Assembly (NCBI GenBank): GCA_900321775.1
Contig: ONXE01000126.1
Coordinates: 1-6,491, forward strand
Length of the DNA: 6,491 nucleotides
Direction: 5' to 3'
DNA from: an uncultured Bacteroidales bacterium
Lineage (GTDB): Bacteria; Bacteroidota; Bacteroidia; Bacteroidales; Paludibacteraceae
Shown here: positions 1 to 3,819 of the stretch, in pieces
Layout of the letters: every line of letters begins with the position of its first letter
How positions within the stretch are numbered: the first letter of the stretch is position 1
The notes under the pieces: generated by a model
Database searches by the model: none
The model's input: the letters and a program-made list of their open reading frames with translations, nothing else
Told to the model about the DNA's origin: nothing
Made by a program: the position numbers and the translations under genes

Positions 1-104
1 ATTATCCGCATCATTTCACGCGCATGTTCAAGAACAAAACCGGCATCACGCCCGGCGAATACATGCGCGGACAATTAGACATCAGTCTTCCTGAGAGGAA
101 CTGA
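1..104 (+). CDS. AraC-family transcriptional regulator, C-terminal fragment
   Basis: This open reading frame enters from the left edge (first full codon at base 3) and stops with TGA at 102-104. The 33 visible residues include HHFTRMFKNKTGITPGEYMR, which fits the second helix-turn-helix of AraC/XylS DNA-binding domains: an F-x-R-x-F-K recognition helix followed by the family hallmark G-x-T-P-x-E-Y/F-R. In such proteins this part contacts the promoter, while an N-terminal or separate sensor domain, not visible here, decides the signal. The stop lies about 12 residues after the P-x-E-Y motif, a usual distance for the family. It is the only plus-strand gene in the window, and no T-tract terminator follows it directly. 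The target and ligand cannot be told from this fragment. Confidence 0.85.
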   Translation, partial: YPHHFTRMFKNKTGITPGEYMRGQLDISLPERN

Positions 105-108
105 GAAG

Positions 109-176
109 AAAGAGCGGGATTCATCGTCGCTGACTCCTCGTCATCCCTACACCTTGCCAGGAGCGTCCTGCGCAAG
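109..176. repeat. Long direct repeat, copy 1
   Basis: This 68-bp unit recurs at 312-379 with two differences (C/A at 115 versus 318; A/G in the CGCTGRCTCC stretch). The right part contains an inverted repeat, CAGGA-GCG-TCCTG, inside a longer CTTGC/GCAAG stem. The left part, AAAGAGCGGGATTC, resembles the acceptor/T-arm end of the nearby tRNA-Ser as read on the plus strand. In this copy the outer hairpin stem is cut short and runs straight into a copy of the tRNA-Ser trailer (174-196). No coding signal is convincing here. Confidence 0.85.
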
Positions 177-196
177 TCTTTCTTGCGGAAAGAGAG
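174..196. repeat. Duplicate of the tRNA-Ser 3' end and trailer
   Basis: These 23 bp match 442-464 perfectly. At 442-464 the sequence spans the 3' strand of the tRNA-Ser acceptor stem and the bases just downstream of the tRNA. Read on the minus strand it forms a small CTTTC-CGCAA-GAAAG stem-loop. The copy at 174-196 has no tRNA body attached, so it is a detached tRNA 3'-end fragment. Such fragments can be left by integration at tRNA genes, or can arise by local duplication and recombination among repeats; the sequence does not decide between them. Confidence 0.8.
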
Positions 197-201
197 ATGG
201 A

Positions 202-223
202 GGAGTGCCTCGGATGGCACTCC
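202..223. repeat. Hairpin, 8-bp perfect stem
   Basis: GGAGTGCC at 202-209 and GGCACTCC at 216-223 form a perfect inverted repeat around a 6-base loop. It lies in the gene-free repeat region and no T-tract follows on either strand, so it is a structural element of the repeat cluster rather than a clear terminator. Confidence 0.6.
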
Positions 224-283
224 GAAGCGAAGCGGCAGCGGGAAGCGTAAGACGCGAGCACAGACAGGAGAACCCACCGGAGG

Positions 284-310
284 AGCTGAGAAGGCTCTGT
301 CTTCTCAGCT
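284..310. repeat. Hairpin, 10-bp perfect stem
   Basis: AGCTGAGAAG (284-293) and CTTCTCAGCT (301-310) form a perfect inverted repeat with a 7-base loop, directly left of repeat copy 2. A run of four A follows on the plus strand (311-314), and there is no T-run on either exit side. It could stall or end transcription from either side, but the terminator assignment is weak. Confidence 0.6.
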
Positions 311-311
311 A

Positions 312-379
312 AAAGAGAGGGATTCATCGTCGCTGGCTCCTCGTCATCCCTACACCTTGCCAGGAGCGTCCTGCGCAAG
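312..379. repeat. Long direct repeat, copy 2, with full hairpin
   Basis: This is the second copy of the 68-bp repeat at 109-176. Its first 14 bases, AAAGAGAGGGATTC, are identical to 457-470 inside tRNA-Ser. The hairpin is complete here when three more bases are included: ACACCTTGC and GCAAGGTGT flank CAGGA-GCG-TCCTG over about 351-382, giving a long interrupted stem. The tRNA terminator follows immediately at 392. Confidence 0.85.
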
Positions 380-391
380 GTGTCCTTACGC

Positions 392-436
392 AAAAAAAAG
401 AAGAACCGAATCACAAGCGTTCGTTCTTCTTTTTTT
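392..436 (-). terminator. Bulged hairpin terminator of tRNA-Ser
   Basis: GAAGAAC-CGAA and TTCG-TTCTTC pair with one bulged C, and the stem is flanked by A-runs on the left and T-runs on the right (AAAAAAAA at 392-399 and TTTTTTT from about 430). Because both sides are homopolymeric it can work in both directions. It lies 17 bases beyond the tRNA-Ser 3' end in the direction of transcription, so it most likely ends the tRNA transcript and insulates it from the repeat cluster. Confidence 0.8.
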
Positions 437-453
437 CGTGTAAGTCTTTCTTG

Positions 454-538
454 CGGAAAGAGAGGGATTCGAACCCCCGGAGCCTCGCAGCTCGCCGGTT
501 TTCAAGACCGGTGTAATCGACCACTCTACCATCTTTCC
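454..538 (-). tRNA. tRNA-Ser (anticodon UGA)
   Basis: On the minus strand the sequence folds as a class II tRNA of 85 nt. The acceptor pairs GGAAAGA (538-532) with TCTTTCC (461-455), with discriminator G at 454, as expected for serine tRNAs. The anticodon loop CTTGAAA places UGA at 504-502. A long variable arm follows the anticodon stem, and the T-arm GGGGG-TTCGAAT-CCCTC has the canonical TTCGAAT loop. CCA is not encoded; the next bases are CAAG. A Bacteroidota promoter lies upstream (576-607) and a terminator downstream (392-436), so it is an independent transcription unit. Pieces of its 3' end are duplicated at 174-196 and 312-325. Confidence 0.95.
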
Positions 539-575
539 TTATCCGACAAGTAGGGACATCGTCCAAATCGGGCTG

Positions 576-607
576 CAAAATTACTGCTTTTTTTTGAATT
601 GACCAAA
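576..607 (-). promoter_or_regulatory. Bacteroidota promoter for tRNA-Ser
   Basis: On the minus strand the -7 box TAATTTTG (583-576) matches TAnnTTTG exactly, and TTTG (607-604) lies 20 bases upstream as the -33 element. Transcription would start near 569-571, leaving a leader of about 30 nt before the tRNA. The same geometry recurs at 2338-2368 and 3416-3447. Confidence 0.75.
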
Positions 608-677
608 TAAAAACGCAAAAAAATGCATTTTGAGGGTCATTTTAGGTGATTTTAGGGGGCGTAAGCGCGAAAAAGCG

Positions 678-1421
678 TCAGAGGACGTAGGTTGTCTCTA
701 TCTGCTCAATGACGCGAACATCGGCCTCTGTGAGGGTGACGGTGCGACCCGAGGGCTGCGAGAAACGGCTGATGAGATGCTGCTGCAGAGCCGACAAATC
801 GCGGATGCCCATATCCCAAAGATTGGTGATGCCCATATCCCAAAGATTGGTGACCCGCTGACGAACGGACTGCACCGCATGTTTGGCCAACTTGGCCTCG
901 GAGGGCGTGATAGCCGCCGACAGGTCATCCATGTTGCTTTTCCACAACAGCGTGCCGTGGACGATAGTGGCGGTTGGGCGGGCAAAAGAGGCATTGCCGC
1001 TGACTTTTCTGTCGCCTATCATCACGTCGTTGTTCGTGGACGTGACGGCGGGCAAACCCAACGCTGACAGATTGTCCACCAGTCGCTCCAGATAGTAACC
1101 GAAAGCCCGCTGCGCGTTGGTGTCACGCAGGATACACGAGATCATCTGGTTGCCGCTGTCCGAATAGACGCAGCCGCCGCCGGATTTTCTGCGGCACACA
1201 TCCACCCCATGCTCCCGGCACCAGGGGAGGTTGACCTCGGCTTCTACGTCCTGGTGCTTGCCGATGATCACCGTGGGACGGCTTTGCCACAGGAAGAAAG
1301 CGCCCTCCTCGTCGGCGGGAATCAGTTCGCCCAGGTGCTCGGCCACAAATTCCTCCATCGCCAGATAGAAAACAAGCCGACGGTCGGCAGAAACAGTGTC
1401 AGGTAACAGGATATGCGTCAT
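678..1421 (-). CDS. lplA: Lipoate-protein ligase A
   Basis: The 247-aa product belongs to the biotin/lipoyl ligase fold family. Such enzymes activate lipoate with ATP to lipoyl-AMP and transfer it to the lysine of lipoyl domains (2-oxoacid dehydrogenase subunits, GcvH) in the cytoplasm. Visible motifs are GKHQD (54-58), the lipoate-binding segment RRKSGGGCVYSDSGN (77-91), GDRKVSGNA (136-144) with the expected catalytic/adenylate-binding lysine K139, and HGTLL (155-159). E. coli LplA is about 340 aa with an extra C-terminal domain; this shorter form has essentially the catalytic domain plus a short tail. The ATG at 1419-1421 is chosen because longer versions would run into the upstream regulator, which ends at 1436. 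The spacing of 14 bp suggests co-transcription. TNLWDMGI occurs twice in tandem (191-198, 199-206), an unusual insertion. Confidence 0.9.
   Translation of the reverse strand: MTHILLPDTVSADRRLVFYLAMEEFVAEHLGELIPADEEGAFFLWQSRPTVIIGKHQDVEAEVNLPWCREHGVDVCRRKSGGGCVYSDSGNQMISCILRDTNAQRAFGYYLERLVDNLSALGLPAVTSTNNDVMIGDRKVSGNASFARPTATIVHGTLLWKSNMDDLSAAITPSEAKLAKHAVQSVRQRVTNLWDMGITNLWDMGIRDLSALQQHLISRFSQPSGRTVTLTEADVRVIEQIETTYVL
804..851. repeat. Perfect 24-bp tandem duplication inside lplA
   Basis: The 24 bases at 804-827 are repeated without change at 828-851. They encode TNLWDMGI twice in frame in the ligase, right after the SVRQRV segment. The lack of any difference between the copies points to recent slippage, an assembly artefact or active selection; reading frame is kept. 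Confidence 0.97.
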
Positions 1422-1435
1422 GGGGCGGGCAGGGG

Positions 1436-2314
1436 TTATTCGAGGCTGTTGATGTCCACCAGATGGTTGACAATGGCGTAGATGGTGAGGCCTGCGGTGG
1501 AGTGGATATTCAGTTTGCGGGTGATATGCTTGCGGTGGGTGACGACGGTATGAGTGGAGATGCACAGCACGTCGGCTATCTCTTTGTTGCTCAGGCCGCG
1601 AACCAACTGCACGAGCACATCGCGTTCGCGGTCACTCAGCTCCTCGGTTTCCTTTGCTACGGCAGCAGGCACTTTACGCGAGTGCTCTTTCTGACGAAGC
1701 ATCACCGGGCGGAGGATATCGTCCTCGATGGCGCAGTGGTCCGCAAAATCGTGCTCGGTATGCCATAGGTCGCTCATCACGCTGATCAGAGTGTAGGTCA
1801 CCGTTCCCTCCGAGGAGGTGGGTTTGGTTGGATAGTACTTGATAATCAGGTTCTTTATCTCGGTCAGTTTGTCCGTGATACGCTGGTCGTCGTGTACGTG
1901 TTCGTCGAACAGGCCCTGGTTCTCGTGCTCGATATGCGTGCGAATCTCGTCCACAAACTCGTCGTAGCAGCGCAGAATCAGCCCGGGAATCTTCGTCATC
2001 GGGTCGGCAGGAATGATGGCCTCGATGAGCGAACGGCGCAGGCGAGGCAGACGGAAGTCCAGGAAATAGGTATGAGCGTTGTGCAAGTAGCGCTGCAGCG
2101 TGGGCACGTCGATGTCGGCGGAAAGGGCGCGCTGATGGAACACCTTGTAGTTGACGATCGACAGGAAAGTGGGTGTGTGCACATGGTGCGCATCACACAC
2201 TTCGGCGATAGTCTGTTCTCCCACCCCCATCTCCAGGCCAAAACGGCTGATTATCTGGATAGCATCCTCTTCGTGAGCCATCAGATCGCATATCTTATCA
2301 CTCGCTTTATACAT
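1436..2314 (-). CDS. Hemerythrin (RIC/ScdA-like) domain - LuxR HTH fusion regulator
   Basis: The 292-aa protein has three parts. Residues 1-55 resemble the N-terminal domain of RIC/YtfE/ScdA di-iron repair proteins, but the usual CCGG is replaced by MGVGE (29-33), so no cysteine pair is present. Residues about 75-205 look like a hemerythrin-type four-helix bundle, with H78, H81, H127, H130/E131, H185, H188, H193 and E197/D198 available for a di-iron site. Residues 225-285 are a LuxR/GerE helix-turn-helix (LSDRERDVL, then LSNKEIADVLCISTHTVVTH). By family knowledge it should be a cytoplasmic DNA-binding sensor of NO, oxygen or redox stress; the signal is inferred. GTG at 2338 would extend it by 8 residues, but that GTG begins at the last base of the -7 promoter box, so ATG at 2314 is preferred. 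It leads a probable operon with lplA. Confidence 0.85.
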   Translation of the reverse strand: MYKASDKICDLMAHEEDAIQIISRFGLEMGVGEQTIAEVCDAHHVHTPTFLSIVNYKVFHQRALSADIDVPTLQRYLHNAHTYFLDFRLPRLRRSLIEAIIPADPMTKIPGLILRCYDEFVDEIRTHIEHENQGLFDEHVHDDQRITDKLTEIKNLIIKYYPTKPTSSEGTVTYTLISVMSDLWHTEHDFADHCAIEDDILRPVMLRQKEHSRKVPAAVAKETEELSDRERDVLVQLVRGLSNKEIADVLCISTHTVVTHRKHITRKLNIHSTAGLTIYAIVNHLVDINSLE

Positions 2315-2337
2315 AGTTTTGTAATCAAAATCGGGCA

Positions 2338-2368
2338 CAAAGGTACTGCTTTTTTTTCAAATATGCAA
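2338..2368 (-). promoter_or_regulatory. Bacteroidota promoter for the regulator-lplA unit
   Basis: On the minus strand TACCTTTG (2345-2338) fits TAnnTTTG exactly and TTG (2368-2366) stands 20 bases upstream. Transcription would begin near 2331-2333, giving a short leader of about 17-19 nt before the ATG at 2314. The -33 element lies inside an 11-mer, CTCTTGCATAT, identical to an iteron-like unit at 4725-4735. Confidence 0.7.
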
Positions 2369-2435
2369 GAGTTTCCCCCAAAAATCCCCATTTTTAGGTA
2401 TTGCAGGATTGTGTAAAACTGATGATTTGTTGCCG

Positions 2436-2469
2436 CAAAAGCGCCTGCTCTCGCGAGTGGGCGCTTTGT
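2436..2469 (-). terminator. Strong GC hairpin terminator after tRNA(CAU)
   Basis: AAAGCGCC (2438-2445) and GGCGCTTT (2460-2467) form a perfect 8-bp stem, and the enclosed bases contain the palindrome CTCGCGAG, so further pairing is possible. On the minus strand the stem ends in GGCGCTTTTG, a short T-run. It lies about 80 bases beyond the tRNA(CAU) 3' end and about 70 bases before the regulator promoter, so it probably ends minus-strand transcripts coming from the small-gene region. The remaining bases 2470-2548 are AT-rich and show no gene. Confidence 0.7.
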
Positions 2470-2548
2470 TGATAAGGGAAAACATATAAAACCCCTACCT
2501 AAATCGATTAAACCTAAAAAGAATTATGGAACACTATGAATTCTCTTG

Positions 2549-2620
2549 TGGCGAGGGTAGGACTTGCACCTACGCCTGCGGGTTATGAGCCCGCCGAGTT
2601 AACTACTTCTCTATCTCGCT
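2549..2620 (-). tRNA. Initiator-like tRNA-Met (anticodon CAU), aberrant
   Basis: The 72-nt minus-strand sequence folds as a cloverleaf. Acceptor AGCGAGA (2620-2614) pairs with CCTCGCC (2556-2550) at five of seven positions, with A.C mismatches at 1-72 and 7-66. The anticodon stem GCGGG/CCCGC frames CTCATAA, with CAU at 2587-2585. The T-arm is GTAGG-TGCAAGT-CCTAC. Three traits are those of initiator tRNAs: an unpaired 1-72 end, three consecutive G-C pairs next to the anticodon loop, and A11-U24 in the D stem. Odd traits are T-loop TGC instead of TTC (position 55 is G), a D-loop without the GG pair, and an A.A opposition at 13-22. CCA is not encoded. It could be a working element-borne initiator, a decaying copy, or a mosaic attachment site; the CAU anticodon alone would also permit tRNA-Ile2. 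Confidence 0.75.
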
Positions 2621-2625
2621 CAAGT

Positions 2626-2648
2626 GGCCGGATATGAAAGCGCCGGCC
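2626..2648. repeat. GC-rich inverted repeat between tRNA(CAU) and the 79-aa gene
   Basis: GGCCGG at 2626-2631 and CCGGCC at 2643-2648 form a perfect 6-bp stem around an 11-base loop. It lies 5 bases from the tRNA 5' end. No T-run follows, so it may be a processing signal that frees the tRNA from an upstream transcript, or a recombination-site arm; neither is proven. Confidence 0.55.
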
Positions 2649-2663
2649 TCGCTTGGAGTCAGG

Positions 2664-2903
2664 CTATAGCCCAGCGGCCTGTCCAGCCTGTAGGAGCTTT
2701 GACGCATCCACCTTACCGTCATACGACTCAATGGTTTTAGTCATGATAACCGTGGTGGTGTCGCCTCTTTGGATCGTTTGTGCGGTCGTGGTGACCGTTC
2801 GCGTGACGTTGCACGATGAGAGAGCAAATCCGATAAGTACGAGAAGAAAAATCCCAATAAGTACCGAAACAGCTCCTTCAAAAAACTTACGTTCATTCTC
2901 CAT
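2664..2903 (-). CDS. Small lipoprotein-like protein (79 aa)
   Basis: The product begins with a charged stretch (MENERKFFEG), then a hydrophobic helix at about 11-29 ending in ALSSC, which fits a lipobox (L-S-S-C, modified Cys31). The rest is a threonine-rich, probably beta-stranded segment (TRTVTTTAQ, DTTTVIMTKTIES) and a short helical tail. It may be exported and lipidated in the inner or outer membrane; an alternative is a one-pass membrane protein. I recall similar short proteins with an SSC-x-V-T-R-T start from Bacteroidales phage and element contexts, but cannot name a function. It is 106 bp downstream of the 109-aa gene, with 7-bp tandem repeats in the gap, and precedes the tRNA(CAU) by 43 bp. 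No promoter of its own was found, so it is probably transcribed from 3416-3447. Confidence 0.7.
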   Translation of the reverse strand: MENERKFFEGAVSVLIGIFLLVLIGFALSSCNVTRTVTTTAQTIQRGDTTTVIMTKTIESYDGKVDASKLLQAGQAAGL

Positions 2904-2910
2904 GACTTTG

Positions 2911-2952
2911 GTGGTTAGTGGTTAATAGTTAGTGGTTAGTGGTTAGTGGTTG
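2911..2952. repeat. Six tandem 7-bp repeats in the leader of the 79-aa gene
   Basis: The unit GTGGTTA is repeated six times without gaps (2911-2917, 2918-2924, then variant ATAGTTA, two further perfect units, and GTGGTTG at the end). On the mRNA strand it reads CCACTAA/AACCACT and ends 7 bases before the ATG. Just beyond, GGTCTCG is repeated twice (2956-2969). The tract is prone to slippage and may set spacing for translation start or be a protein-binding array. Confidence 0.9.
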
Positions 2953-3009
2953 AGAGGTCTCGGGTCTCGGGCAGGTAGCCTTTGACCCTTAACCTCAAAG
3001 CGCCTCGGC

Positions 3010-3339
3010 TTAGTTACCGACCTGGTTGCCCGACATGAACTCGGCCATCAAGAAGGTACGCAGCATGTGGTACTTCTCCTGGGCGTTGAAGCGAACCTCG
3101 GCAGCGGCACGTTTGGTGGCGTCGGTCATCTGGGTCTTGGCATACGCAGAGGCATCCCTGAACAGGTTGCGCTGAGCCAGCATGCCGTCGGTCACAGTCG
3201 TGCTCGGATAGCACAACTTCGAGATGTACGACTGCTTGGTGAAACCGTTGATGCCGAAATACACATTGGTGTGAGAACACGGTTTTCCGTGGATTTCCTT
3301 AACCGGGTACTCAAAAACGACTTTCTGATACTTTCCCAT
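3010..3339 (-). CDS. Conserved small element protein (109 aa), function unknown
   Basis: The protein has an N-terminal, probably beta-rich part with EIHGKPCSHTNVYFGINGFT (15-34) and KLCYP (41-45), then a helical C-terminal half (about 50-103) with MLAQRNLF and FNAQEKYHMLRTFLMAEF. The order 'HGKxCxH...Y.G.N', 'LC.P', '.Q..F', 'AF.AQ.KY.TLR' is one I associate with small proteins of Bacteroidales integrated elements; this is memory, not a search. C21, H23 and C43 might bind metal but there are too few ligands to be sure. It is the first gene after a perfect promoter (3416-3447) and a leader hairpin, and would be expressed with the 79-aa gene. No known enzymatic motif is visible. Confidence 0.75.
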   Translation of the reverse strand: MGKYQKVVFEYPVKEIHGKPCSHTNVYFGINGFTKQSYISKLCYPSTTVTDGMLAQRNLFRDASAYAKTQMTDATKRAAAEVRFNAQEKYHMLRTFLMAEFMSGNQVGN

Positions 3340-3344
3340 AGTTG

Positions 3345-3360
3345 TAGTGGTTTAGTGGTT
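3345..3360. repeat. Two tandem TAGTGGTT units in the leader of the 109-aa gene
   Basis: TAGTGGTT occurs twice in a row, which on the mRNA reads AACCACTA AACCACTA, ending 5 bases before the ATG at 3339. It is the same core (CCACTA) as the six-unit array before the neighbouring 79-aa gene, so the motif marks both start regions of this block. Confidence 0.8.
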
Positions 3361-3413
3361 AAAAAAGTGCGCCTCTCGGGTATGTGGCGACCACACTATC
3401 TCCCGAAAAGCGC
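3361..3413 (-). promoter_or_regulatory. 5'-leader stem-loop with T-run (possible attenuator)
   Basis: On the minus strand the leader of the 109-aa gene starts with GCGC (3413-3410) and folds back on GCGC (3372-3369). Inside, CGGG (3405-3402 complement side) pairs across to 3377-3380, and TGTGG pairs with CCACA around a 3-base loop. Two bases after the stem come six T residues (3366-3361). The transcription start predicted from the promoter falls near the foot of the stem. This may be an intrinsic attenuator that lets only part of the transcripts reach the gene, a 5' stabilising structure, or the end of a small RNA of about 50 nt. Confidence 0.6.
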
Positions 3414-3415
3414 TG

Positions 3416-3447
3416 CAAAGTTATAACATTTTTTTGGAATGTGCAAA
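3416..3447 (-). promoter_or_regulatory. Bacteroidota promoter for the 109-aa/79-aa block
   Basis: On the minus strand the -7 box TAACTTTG (3423-3416) fits TAnnTTTG exactly, and TTTG (3447-3444) lies 20 bases upstream. It is the best promoter in the small-gene region. Direct repeats at 3457-3493 lie immediately upstream of its -33 element. Confidence 0.75.
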
Positions 3448-3456
3448 TAAAAGTGT

Positions 3457-3493
3457 ACTTTTTCCGACGAAATGCACTTTTTCCAACAAATGC
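3457..3493. repeat. Tandem 18/19-bp repeat upstream of the promoter
   Basis: ACTTTTTCCGACGAAATGC (3457-3475) is followed at once by ACTTTTTCCAACAAATGC (3476-3493), alike except for two substitutions and one A. The pair occupies the 10-46 bases upstream of the -33 element at 3444-3447, a usual place for activator or operator sites, with a spacing close to two helical turns. Confidence 0.7.
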
Positions 3494-3496
3494 GGG

Positions 3497-3769
3497 TTAG
3501 TGGAGTTTAACGTCTGCGAGTTTTCCCAACTTCTCAAGAAAGAGCGGAATGCCGCATTTCTTCATCTTGTGTATGTAGTCTCGGCGTGTCGTGAGGTTGT
3601 TCCGCCAATACTCGTACGAGAACGAAGAACAGGTGTCCGCGTTTGCGACATCAGTCGGGAAGAACTTGCGGTGTACGCTGCACCATAGAGTCTTTTTGCC
3701 GGAATGCGTAACATACTGACTAAACTTGCATTGGCTGCAAAACAATTCGCTATCCTTACTCATAGTCAT
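3497..3769 (-). CDS. Four-cysteine, putative zinc-binding small protein
   Basis: The 90-aa product has CSQC at 11-14, C30 in TLWCSVH and C47 in ADTCSSF, the spacing C-x2-C-x15-C-x16-C expected of a small zinc knuckle or ribbon, with H33 nearby. The C-terminal half (52-86) is basic and probably helical (YEYWRNNLTTRRDYIHKMKK). Short proteins with 'C..C..(Y/F)...WC......P.D.C..F' patterns occur on Bacteroidales phages and elements; I do not know a function, and nucleic-acid or protein binding is only a guess. Two ATG codons lie at 3769 and 3763; either could be used. It ends 50 bp before the promoter of the next block and begins 50 bp after the 165-aa gene, with no promoter seen in that gap. Confidence 0.7.
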   Translation of the reverse strand: MTMSKDSELFCSQCKFSQYVTHSGKKTLWCSVHRKFFPTDVANADTCSSFSYEYWRNNLTTRRDYIHKMKKCGIPLFLEKLGKLADVKLH

Positions 3770-3819
3770 CTTCGATTAGAACGATACGACACTTGGTTTT
3801 CTTTTGCGTGGCAGAATGG

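Noticed and set aside
121..414. Open frame of 97 codons on the minus strand in the repeat region
   Set aside because: It is made of hairpin repeats and the tRNA terminator, so the same peptide segments recur wherever the repeat does; composition is rich in R, S and C and no domain is visible.
183..443. Plus-strand open frame of 86 codons ending in the terminator
   Set aside because: It runs through two hairpins, a repeat copy and the terminator stem, and has low-complexity basic composition; not a credible gene.
630..1067. Plus-strand open frame of 145 codons opposite lplA
   Set aside because: It is antisense to clear ligase motifs and itself contains the tandem duplication; a shadow of the real gene.
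1892..2416. Plus-strand open frame of 174 codons opposite the regulator
   Set aside because: The minus-strand frame has hemerythrin and LuxR motifs in order; the plus-strand frame has no domain features and crosses the regulator promoter.
2911..2952. Telomere-like repeat or linear replicon end
   Set aside because: Only six short units are present, inside a compact gene block on continuous sequence; a leader tandem repeat explains it.
2978..3000. Terminator between the 109-aa and 79-aa genes
   Set aside because: CTTTGA and TCAAAG form only a 6-bp stem, with no T-run after it on the minus strand.
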